NCBI GenBank assembly: GCA_965277595.1
Contig: CBDIDH010000002.1
Location: 4,278,001-4,342,000, forward strand
Reading direction: 5' to 3'
Length of the DNA: 64,000 nucleotides
Origin: CBDIDH01 sp965277595
Lineage (GTDB): Bacteria > Planctomycetota > Planctomycetia > Isosphaerales > Isosphaeraceae
This document shows positions 17,801 through 24,479 of the stretch, in pieces; the first letter of the stretch is position 1; each line of letters begins with the position of its first letter. Under the pieces are notes generated by a model. It was given only the letters and a program-made list of their open reading frames with translations, searched no databases and was not told the origin of the DNA. A program made the position numbers and the translations under genes.

Positions 17801-18976
17801 TATAACGACCAGAACGGCATGGTCGAAGGCAATAACTTCTTCCAGGTCGTCTTGCTCTCCGATTCCAGCCGCGAGGGCTACCTTGAACAGCTCCACGAGC
17901 TTTCGCGAGCCCGCAACCGACCCCCTGTCTCCCAGATCGTCTTCGAAGGCAACCTGCCCGCCGTCGCCTCGATGAACCACCTCCTCGCCGGCCTCTTGCA
18001 GGCTGCCGACTGGGGCGAGCCCCCCAAGGCTGACTCCGCCTGGCTCGGCGAGGCGATCGCCATCAAGGACCCGACCTCGGCCATCTTCCGGCCCCAGAGC
18101 GGTTCCAACGTCCTGATGGTCGGCCAGGGGGACGAGATGACGCTTGGAATGTTCGAGATGGCCGTCATCGCGCTCGCCGCGCAGCACGACCCGAATGGCG
18201 TCAAGTTCGTCCTTCTCGACGGCAGTCCTGTCGATTCGCCCTTCGCCGGCCGACTCGCCAAGGTCAAGGACGTCGTTCCGCACAAGGTCCGCGAGGTCAC
18301 CGCCCGCGACCTCGCCGCCTCGATCGGCGAGATTGCCGCCGAGGTCGACCGCCGCCAGCAACGCGGCGACGCCTCCGACGCGCCGACAATTTACCTCTTC
18401 ATCTACGACATTCAGCGCTTCCGCGATCTCCGCAAATCCGACGACGACTTCGGCGGCGGCTTCGGCGGCTACGGCGAGAAAAAGGCCGACCCGCCTTCGA
18501 AGCTCTTCGTCAATATCCTTCGCGACGGCCCGCCGCTCAACGTCCACACGATCGTCTGGTGCGACAGCCTCAATAACCTGAACCGGACCTTCGACCGCCA
18601 GGCGCTCCGCGAGTTCGAGATGCGAGTTCTCTTCCAGATGAGTGCCAACGATTCGAGCACCCTGATTGACTCGCCCGTCGCCAGCAAGCTCGGTCCCAAT
18701 CGCGCGCTCTTCTTCAGCGAGGAGGAAGGGCGTCTTGAGAAGTTCCGCCCTTATGGCCTGCCTGACGACGACTGGCTCAACGAGGTCCGCCGCCAGTTCG
18801 CTTCGCGTCCCTTGCCCGAACCCCGTCCCGAACCCGAGCCGCTCCCCGTCGCCTCCGACAGCAACGGCAACGGTAACGGCCATGCCGAGGCACCCGGTTA
18901 CCCGACCGACGACTCAGCCGAACCGACCGGCTATAGCTCGCCATTCTCGGACCCCTGGCCCCCCTTGAACGAGTGA
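14855..18976 (+). CDS. FtsK/SpoIIIE-family ATPase, EccC/EssC-like
   Basis: A 1373-aa protein. In order: an N-terminal coiled coil (1-170), a Pro/Ala linker, two membrane helices (about 233-282), a second long coiled coil (283-430), then three tandem FtsK-like modules. The first (about 490-740) lacks a P-loop: the expected position reads VLIKTAEAGRAEAV. The second (about 750-1040) is canonical, with GKTGSGKS at 784-791 and ILFIVDEF near 892. The third (about 1080-1300) is degenerate, with VLMVGQGDEMTLG and LFIYDIQRF. Three modules behind two membrane helices is the plan of EccC/EssC, the motor of type VII secretion. The N-terminal coiled coils in place of FHA domains are unusual. The ribosome site is weak. 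Confidence 0.88.
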   Translation: MSEPTLAEREVTILQTLERLAAERARAESVADRENRLRREEEERVAKVNRDRVTTIARNDTTETKTKYQAVKDKIGAEALSQTKAVEAEYAEAKRALAARANSARNSAKKKMEEQRWQALAVFEAGKDNSIKQFKVNETEIKGLAQQLDDFKYQSEPLLNRIRRFAPKITPAVEPAAAPGPVAVPTAEGETPAVAESATPAEVPDRPIEALQAALQAADELLGPIEKVSAPKLVVPLSVVTALLVGCLAYPLGLALGWPVGGGIAAVLAIAAAVGVFIGLGKIARKQVARVYPPLMAKLDEAEKLIETSKAWTKSTYEKNKEEIEAKRLRDVAKAEEKFNVAVAESEERRAQAAREADVKYPPLLQAVNDRRDAALKDADEIYPKRLKDIQDRFQKESAAVVETYRKSKELSDRLQAEAWDQLETRWRDGLAEVDAIASTVRTESDQRFLDWHNADLDAWIPPREVPNGMRFGNLSFDLADIPKGIPADPRLKAHGPTRHDLPALTPFPTVGSVLIKTAEAGRAEAVTLLQTLMLRYITSVPPGKVRFTIIDPVGLGENFAAFMHLVEYDKLLINGRIWTEQSHIDQKLADLSEHMENVIQKYLRNEFSTIEEYNVHAGEVAEPFRVLVVANFPTNFSETAARRLVSIASTGGRCGVYVLISLDTKQPLPTGVTLKDLEPWCVNFSWAEGRLNWKNPELDRLPLTYDTPPDSERMTRLMHKVGDLAKNANKVEVPFEFIAPTPDQYWTQISSTGVDVPLGRAGATKLQSLKLGKGTSQHVLVAGKTGSGKSTLLHALITNAALRYSPDEVELYLIDFKKGVEFKVYASMQLPHARVIAVESEREFGLSVLQRLDLEMKQRGDTYRDIGAQDLRSYREADQGRNPLPRILFIVDEFQEFFVEDDKIAQEVGLLLDRLVRQGRAFGIHVILGSQSLGGAYSLARSTIGQMAVRMALQCSEADAHLILSEENSAARLLTRPGEAIYNDQNGMVEGNNFFQVVLLSDSSREGYLEQLHELSRARNRPPVSQIVFEGNLPAVASMNHLLAGLLQAADWGEPPKADSAWLGEAIAIKDPTSAIFRPQSGSNVLMVGQGDEMTLGMFEMAVIALAAQHDPNGVKFVLLDGSPVDSPFAGRLAKVKDVVPHKVREVTARDLAASIGEIAAEVDRRQQRGDASDAPTIYLFIYDIQRFRDLRKSDDDFGGGFGGYGEKKADPPSKLFVNILRDGPPLNVHTIVWCDSLNNLNRTFDRQALREFEMRVLFQMSANDSSTLIDSPVASKLGPNRALFFSEEEGRLEKFRPYGLPDDDWLNEVRRQFASRPLPEPRPEPEPLPVASDSNGNGNGHAEAPGYPTDDSAEPTGYSSPFSDPWPPLNE

Positions 18977-18991
18977 TCGCATCAGAGACTG

Positions 18992-20185
18992 TCAGCGAGG
19001 CCGACGCGCCATGATAGCCCGAGCCGGTCCGTTTCCTCCGGCGAGAAGGATCGTGGCCGGCTCGACGCCCGAGGAGGAAAGAACCTGGGCGCGAACGGCC
19101 TCGGGACGAAGATCGACGCCGCGAATTTTTACCTCAAGCGGGCCGAGGTTTCTCGACGCCACCTCGCGGCGGAGCCGTTTCAGGTCGAGCGGGATGTCGG
19201 CGATCACTTCAAAAGCGGATAAAAAGGGTGACCTGATGCGTTCCGAGGCGGTCAAATAATCCACAGACGGGGCGAACCGGGTCAGGCCATGCATCTGGGC
19301 GAAGCCGTCGAGAAGGCCAGCTCGGATCAAGGCGGGATCGGGATCAAAGACCCAGCCGAGGACGGGCGTGATCCCGGCGTATTGATTCATCGGACCATCG
19401 CGATCGGTCCATGTTGCTCCGGCCGGAAGACTGGTGGCGCGTCGAAAACAGGAAACGGCCGCGCCAAACCAGACGGTCGCCTCCTTGCACTCGCCGCCGA
19501 GGCTGACGAGTTCCACCTCAAACCGAACTCCCCCGAAATGGTCCTGAAAATCGCTCGCCGGTCCCAGCTTGATCGCTCCACCAGGAGCTGATTGCGTCAG
19601 GGCGCGCAGAAAATCCGGGCCAGGCGCGTAGCCCGAAAGGTCTCGGGCGCGAGGGCCTTTGGGACGTCGATCGGGGTCAACGTGAACCCAGGCCCGTTTG
19701 GGGATCGTGATCGACTCGGCCCGAGACTGAACGGCAAGAACCCGCGCGACCACTCCATACGCCCGAGCGTTCCAGAGGAGCCGTCGAGCCATCGCCCGAT
19801 CCATGTCCACGGACAAAACGTCGAGAATCTCGGCAAGCGCCAGGGTATCGCCTCCGATTCCCGAGCAGAGGTCGACCACCGTTTCCGATCGCCCGGCGAA
19901 TCGCGCCGCCTTGTGCCGCGCGACGGGCTCTGGCGTGGCCTGTTCCAGGCCGGTCGGCTCGAACCACATGAGCCCGGCCCTGGAAAACTTGGCCGATCCC
20001 CTCCGCCGGGTTTCCGCGATCCGCAAGGCCGCGGAGGTCTGAGCCAGCGTCGCCGATTTCCGCCAGCGCGTCAGGTCGGCCAGCCGAGGAGTCGCGATCT
20101 GGTTGATCTGATCGAGCAGCGATCGGCCGGATTCGGTGGTCAAGACCCAGGCTTCGGCCTCGGCGTCTTCAACGGTTCGGGTCAA
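18992..20185 (-). CDS. Class I SAM methyltransferase with THUMP-like domain
   Basis: A 397-aa protein. The N-terminal 80 residues are helical, the middle is a Rossmann methyltransferase with VVDLCSGIGGDTLALA as the SAM-binding motif I and HVDPDRRP in the motif IV position (D-P-D-R-R), and the C-terminus (RIRSPFLSAFEVIADIPLDLKRLRREVASRNLGPLEVKIRG) fits the THUMP-like domain described for this family. It probably methylates RNA, but the site is unknown. It is convergent with the large ATPase gene (16 bases) and divergent from the dihydrouridine synthase gene. Confidence 0.8.
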   Translation of the reverse strand: MTRTVEDAEAEAWVLTTESGRSLLDQINQIATPRLADLTRWRKSATLAQTSAALRIAETRRRGSAKFSRAGLMWFEPTGLEQATPEPVARHKAARFAGRSETVVDLCSGIGGDTLALAEILDVLSVDMDRAMARRLLWNARAYGVVARVLAVQSRAESITIPKRAWVHVDPDRRPKGPRARDLSGYAPGPDFLRALTQSAPGGAIKLGPASDFQDHFGGVRFEVELVSLGGECKEATVWFGAAVSCFRRATSLPAGATWTDRDGPMNQYAGITPVLGWVFDPDPALIRAGLLDGFAQMHGLTRFAPSVDYLTASERIRSPFLSAFEVIADIPLDLKRLRREVASRNLGPLEVKIRGVDLRPEAVRAQVLSSSGVEPATILLAGGNGPARAIMARRPR

Positions 20186-20286
20186 GGCTCACCTCGTCGA
20201 TTCCGGCTCGGGAACGTAGAATGATACCCCGTGGAGACCAAAATCAATGGCCCCAGTCCCGAGACTCGATCCCAAGTGAGGCCGCC

Positions 20287-21381
20287 TTGACGCAGGTTCA
20301 CGCGATACCGATCCCCGAGGCGCCTCCGGTCACCCGCGAGCCTCTTGTTCTGGGGACGCTGGCGATCCCTTCGCGGTTTTTCCTGGCACCGCTGGCCGGT
20401 TACACGAGCCTGGCCTTTCGCCTGGCCGTGCGCGGTTGTGGCGGTCTCGGCCTGGCGACGACCGACCTGGTCAACGCCCGGTCGATCATGGAACATCGGC
20501 CGCGATCGTTTGAACTGGCCGACACCTGCGCCGAAGACCGGCCGATCTCGATCCAGATTTACGGCCACGTCGCCGCCGAGATGCAGTACGCGGCGAAATG
20601 GGTCGTCGATCATGGCGCCTCGGCGGTGGATATTAACATGGGTTGCCCGGTCAACAAGGTGGTCAAGACGGGGGGCGGATCGGCCCTGATGTGTCAGGCC
20701 GACGCGGCGGTCGCCCTTGTCGCGGGGATTGTCGACGCGGTCAAGGTTCCGGTGACGGTCAAGATGCGGCTCGGCTGGGATGACGCCTCGCTGACCGCCC
20801 CCGCGCTGGCGCGGAGCTTCGAGCGCGTGGGAATCGCCGGTGTGATCGTCCACGGTCGAACCCGCGAGCAAGGGTTTCGAGGCGATGTGAGCAGGCCCGG
20901 CATTCGCGCCGTGGTTGAGGCGGTCGACTCGATTCCGGTCGTCGCCAACGGCGATATCCGTACTTTGTGGGACGCCGCCGCGACGTTCGCGGAGACCGGC
21001 TGCGCCGCGGTCTCGATTGGCCGGGGGGCTTTGAGCAATCCCTTTCTTTTCCGGCAGCTCAAGCACTGGGCCGACCACGGCGATCCTGGCCCCGAACCGA
21101 CCTTTGAAGACCGCCTCGACCTGATGTCGACGCACTTCCACGGCCTTCTTGATCGCCGGGGCGAGCGTCTTGCCTGTCTTCAGTTTCGCAAGATCATCAA
21201 GTGGTACAGCTACTCGATCCGTCCCCCTCGCGAGCTTTACCACCGTCTTATCAACCTTTCGAGTGCCCAGCTTTTTGATGAGAGCATCGCCTCGATCCGC
21301 TCCTCTGGCCCTTCTTCTCCCATTCCGAGCCACTTTGAGCCAAGAGTTCCCGTGCCATCGGGACCGATCGATAAATGGTGA
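20287..21381 (+). CDS. tRNA-dihydrouridine synthase
   Basis: A 364-aa FMN enzyme that reduces uridines in tRNA D-loops. The N-terminus of the TIM barrel (FFLAPLAGYTSLAFR) binds FMN, NMGCPVNKVVKTGGGSALM carries the catalytic cysteine, and VHGRTREQGFRGDV and GDIRTL are conserved barrel loops. The DusB-like C-terminal helical domain follows. The start is uncertain: TTG at 20287 has GTGAGG 5 bases upstream and gives the usual length; an ATG at 20221 would add 22 residues without family character. The class (DusA, B or C) is most like DusB. Confidence 0.9.
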   Translation: MTQVHAIPIPEAPPVTREPLVLGTLAIPSRFFLAPLAGYTSLAFRLAVRGCGGLGLATTDLVNARSIMEHRPRSFELADTCAEDRPISIQIYGHVAAEMQYAAKWVVDHGASAVDINMGCPVNKVVKTGGGSALMCQADAAVALVAGIVDAVKVPVTVKMRLGWDDASLTAPALARSFERVGIAGVIVHGRTREQGFRGDVSRPGIRAVVEAVDSIPVVANGDIRTLWDAAATFAETGCAAVSIGRGALSNPFLFRQLKHWADHGDPGPEPTFEDRLDLMSTHFHGLLDRRGERLACLQFRKIIKWYSYSIRPPRELYHRLINLSSAQLFDESIASIRSSGPSSPIPSHFEPRVPVPSGPIDKW

Positions 21382-21394
21382 AAAATTGATCGAA

Positions 21395-21943
21395 TCACGG
21401 CCAAAGATCAATAACGGGCATTGACCAGCCCGGAACCGCGGGTTCGGCCGAGGCAAGATCGCCGCGGCGAAAGATGGCCGGGTTTGCGGGATCGTCGGCG
21501 CGGTAGGATCGAATCAGGTCCGTTCCCAGAAGGTCGACATCCCAGATGACCAGGGTTCCGGCGGCGAAATAATCGGCGATTTTCCCTGACAGGGCTGGCT
21601 CGGCGGCGGGGCCATAATCGCCCTCGCTACGCACCTCAACCGCGAAGGCCGGAGCACCCTGAAAGAATTTGGGCGTGATTGTCGCGTAATGGAAACCCGC
21701 GTCGGGACTGAACGATTGGCGGCCCGGCAGATTCACGAGAAAGGCCGCGTTATCGGTGACGGCGTGCCCCTGACCTGTCTGCCGGGCGTGAAGACGAAGG
21801 CTCACGTAGATTTCACCCGCCGCATCGTTATGCTGACCGCCCGAAGGTGACATGAGGATTAACCTACCGTTCATCAGTTCCGCCTTGCCGTGATCGGGGA
21901 CTCGGGCAAGGTCATCGACGTTCGCTTCGGTCGTCGCGTCCAT
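21395..21943 (-). CDS. Uma2-family (DUF820) putative endonuclease
   Basis: A 182-aa protein of the PD-(D/E)XK superfamily. The order ELMNGRLILMSPSG, SPDAGFHY, AFAVEVRSEGDYG and KIADYFAAGTLVIWDVD gives the PD and E-x-[RK]-S active-site elements and the conserved tail strand. Uma2 proteins are multiplied in planctomycetes and cyanobacteria; their role is not established. The start at 21943 has GGAG upstream; a longer frame to 22126 would overlap the aldehyde dehydrogenase gene on the other strand and is rejected. A second Uma2 gene is at 47807. Confidence 0.88.
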   Translation of the reverse strand: MDATTEANVDDLARVPDHGKAELMNGRLILMSPSGGQHNDAAGEIYVSLRLHARQTGQGHAVTDNAAFLVNLPGRQSFSPDAGFHYATITPKFFQGAPAFAVEVRSEGDYGPAAEPALSGKIADYFAAGTLVIWDVDLLGTDLIRSYRADDPANPAIFRRGDLASAEPAVPGWSMPVIDLWP

Positions 21944-22017
21944 CAAGGTTTCTCCGTGTCGGTCGGTCGAACTCAAGTTTACTGCCTGTTCGTAATCGAG
22001 ACCAGCCGGGCGGACGC

Positions 22018-22047
22018 TTGTTCCGATCGCGGATGGACCTGTAAAAT
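22018..22047 (+). promoter_or_regulatory. Possible promoter of the aldehyde dehydrogenase gene
   Basis: TTGTTC at 22018-22023 and TAAAAT at 22042-22047 are separated by 18 bases, about 48 bases upstream of the ATG at 22095. Confidence 0.4.
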
Positions 22048-22094
22048 GGCGGAGAAGTGATCCACCTCTCCCGACCCGAAGGAGCGCGCACGCC

Positions 22095-23570
22095 ATGGCG
22101 ACCGCGACCGAACCCCGACGCGCCACGCAGCGGACCTTTCAAACGAAGATGCTCATCGACGGCCGATGGCGCGAGAGCCAGAGCGGCAAGACCTTCGAGA
22201 CGATCAATCCGGCAACCGAGGAGGTCATCGCCCAGGTCGCCGAGGGCGACGCCGCCGATATCGACCTGGCCGTCAATGCCGCGCGCAAGGCCTTTGACTC
22301 GGGTCCCTGGAGCAAGACCGACGCGAGCGATCGCGGCCGGCTGCTTTACAAGCTCGCCGACCTGATCGAGGCGAACATTGACGAGCTGGCCGAGTTGGAA
22401 ACCCTCGACAACGGCAAGCCGATCACCGAGAGCCGCAACGGCGACCTTCCCCTTGTCGTCAACGTTCTCCGCTATTACGCGGGCTGGGCCGACAAGATCC
22501 ACGGCCAGACCGTTCCGATCCGGGGGAACTACTTCTGCTACACCCGCCGCGAGCCTGTCGGCGTGGCCGGGCAGATCATCCCCTGGAATTTCCCGATGCT
22601 GATGGTCGCCTGGAAATGGGGTCCCGCGCTCGCCGCGGGCTGCACGGTCGTGCTCAAACCGGCCGAACAGACTCCGCTGAGTGCCCTGAGAATGGGCGAG
22701 CTCGCGCTTGAAGCGGGATTTCCGGCGGGCGTGATCAACATCGTCCCCGGCTTTGGCGAGACCGCGGGCGACGCAATCGTCCGCCACAAGGGGGTCGACA
22801 AGGTTGCCTTCACCGGATCAACCTGCGTCGGCCAGGTCATCATGAGAAACGCGGCCGATACGCTCAAGCGGGTCACCCTGGAACTCGGCGGCAAGAGCCC
22901 GAACATCGTCTTCGCCGATGCCGACATCGATGCCGCGGTTGATGGCGCGATGCTCGGCCTCTACCTGAATCAAGGGCAATGCTGCTGCGCGGGGAGCCGA
23001 TTGTTCGTGCAGGAGAAAGCGTACGACGAGATGGTCGAGAAGCTCGGCAAAAAGGCGAGCGGACGCAAGCTCGGCGACCCCTTCGACCCCGCGACGGAAC
23101 AGGGTCCGCAGGTCGACAAGACGCAGTTTGACAAGATCCTCGGCCTGATCGAGAGCGGCAAGAAGGAAGGCGCCCGATGCGTGACCGGCGGCGCTCGACA
23201 CGGTGAGAAAGGGTTTTTCATTCAGCCGACGATCTTCGCCGACGTGAAGGATCACATGCAGATCGCCACCGAAGAGATCTTCGGGCCGGTCATGCAGGTG
23301 CTCAAGTTCAAGGACGTTGACGAGGTCGTCAGCCGGGCGAATGCGACCGAGTACGGCCTCGCCGCGGCCGTCTGGACCCGCGACATCGGCAAGGCGCATT
23401 CGATCGCCCGACGCGTTCGCGCGGGAACGGTCTGGGTCAACTGCTACGACGTCTTTGACGCCGCCGCCCCCTTTGGCGGCTACAAGGCCAGCGGCCTCGG
23501 CCGAGAACTCGGCGAGAAGGCGCTCGATAGCTATACCGAGCACAAGACCGTCACGGTATCGCTCGACTGA
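22095..23570 (+). CDS. NAD(P)-dependent aldehyde dehydrogenase
   Basis: A 491-aa ALDH superfamily enzyme that oxidises an aldehyde to the acid. The Rossmann region has IIPWNFPMLM and KPAEQTPLSAL, FTGSTCVG lines the cofactor pocket, LELGGKSP carries the general-base glutamate, NQGQCCCAGSR the nucleophilic cysteine (three cysteines in a row), and EEIFGPV and the PFGGYKASGLGRE tail are intact. The three-cysteine active site and overall shape resemble the ALDH1/2 or betaine-aldehyde group. AAGGAG precedes the ATG by about 10 bases. It is monocistronic. Substrate cannot be stated. Confidence 0.93.
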   Translation: MATATEPRRATQRTFQTKMLIDGRWRESQSGKTFETINPATEEVIAQVAEGDAADIDLAVNAARKAFDSGPWSKTDASDRGRLLYKLADLIEANIDELAELETLDNGKPITESRNGDLPLVVNVLRYYAGWADKIHGQTVPIRGNYFCYTRREPVGVAGQIIPWNFPMLMVAWKWGPALAAGCTVVLKPAEQTPLSALRMGELALEAGFPAGVINIVPGFGETAGDAIVRHKGVDKVAFTGSTCVGQVIMRNAADTLKRVTLELGGKSPNIVFADADIDAAVDGAMLGLYLNQGQCCCAGSRLFVQEKAYDEMVEKLGKKASGRKLGDPFDPATEQGPQVDKTQFDKILGLIESGKKEGARCVTGGARHGEKGFFIQPTIFADVKDHMQIATEEIFGPVMQVLKFKDVDEVVSRANATEYGLAAAVWTRDIGKAHSIARRVRAGTVWVNCYDVFDAAAPFGGYKASGLGRELGEKALDSYTEHKTVTVSLD

Positions 23571-23623
23571 TCAGGCTTGAAACGAGTGGATAAACGGTCG
23601 CCAGACTTTCCATCATGACCTGA

Positions 23624-24065
23624 TCATGAGTCTGGCGGCCGATTCGATTCTATTCTCCAAATACGAAGCAAATCACGGCAACCCGAATGAAATCCTGACG
23701 AAAAATCGACATGTTGATAACTGGTAAGGGTCCAGGATATGGAGTCGTAATTTCCCTTCTGAAGGAGGATCGGGATAATCCGACTCTCATACTTATCACG
23801 TTGAAGGGCAAAATTCAGCTCCCGTTTCACCCATAAAGAATTCAACGAATTCGATGACAGGATGACGGCGAACCAATCACACCTCTCAAGAGCCTGGCCG
23901 ATCTCGTCGTGCCACTGCTGCGCGCCGAGAATATTCGTCTGGCTATACCAGACAGGAATACCCTCGGCGCAGCAGAGTGACGATCTGGTCGGCAAAAACC
24001 CTGTCTCCGCTGGAATGCGACAGGAAAAGTTCGGTCGGAATTGGGGCCTGACCTGGGATTGTCAA
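23624..24065 (-). pseudogene. TIR-domain gene split by a one-base frameshift
   Basis: From a TTG at 24065, which overlaps the stop of the upstream TIR gene (TTGA), the frame reads ELFLSHSSGDRVFADQIVTLL, the standard first strand and helix of a TIR domain, and then runs into a stop. At about 23966-23977 the reading continues one base out of phase as AEGIPVWYSQTNILGAQQWHDE...CDWFAVILSSNSLNSLWVKRELNFAL...IIPILL...DLLRIW, an otherwise complete TIR domain including the SLWVKREL glutamate expected for NADase activity. The two halves together make one family-length TIR protein. The break may be a real inactivating mutation, a programmed slip or a sequencing error. The right-hand half alone starts at TTG 23995. 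Confidence 0.75.
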
Positions 24066-24463
24066 TGGGCTTTCTCGACCGTGGAGGTTAACCGTTGAAC
24101 GATTTCGTGAGATGCCAGGACGGCATTACCGTTCGATGAAATCGGTCCGAGATGCTTCAGGACGGTCGGAATTTTTTCGGTCGGCCTGACCTCAACGGGA
24201 ATCATCCTGTCCTTGAAGTTGATCGAGGAAATGCCGAAACCAACCGCTCCCTCAAGCTCACGCGACTCGACCGCCTCCGGGGACACGACGACGACCATGG
24301 CATCCGAGGATTCCAGCGCGGCTCCGATCGACTTATACAGATTGTCGCCGGGATAGACATTTTCGATGTCAATCCAGACGTTGAGCCCGCTCCTGGTCAA
24401 CAGAGTCGCGACCTGCCGCGCGAAGTGCTGATCGGGTAACGCATAGGCGATAAAAACCTGCAT
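24062..24463 (-). CDS. TIR-domain protein
   Basis: A 133-aa protein that is almost only a TIR fold: MQVFIAYALPDQHFARQVATLL is strand A and helix A, GLNVWIDIENVYPGDNLYKSIGAALESSD covers strand B and the BB loop, VVVVSPEAVESRELEGAV includes the glutamate at the NADase position, and MIPVEV is strand D. TIR proteins in bacteria often cleave NAD+ or make signalling nucleotides in phage defence, or bind other TIR domains. GGGAGG lies 7 bases before the ATG. It starts only 16 bases after the serA stop and overlaps the next TIR gene, so the two TIR genes look like the end of the serA transcript. Confidence 0.8.
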   Translation of the reverse strand: MQVFIAYALPDQHFARQVATLLTRSGLNVWIDIENVYPGDNLYKSIGAALESSDAMVVVVSPEAVESRELEGAVGFGISSINFKDRMIPVEVRPTEKIPTVLKHLGPISSNGNAVLASHEIVQRLTSTVEKAH

Positions 24464-24479
24464 CGTCGCCTCCCTTTGT

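Noticed and set aside
17225..18883. 552-codon minus-strand frame opposite the FtsK-like gene
   Set aside because: The plus strand has clear Walker motifs here; the minus frame is a mirror of the codon bias.
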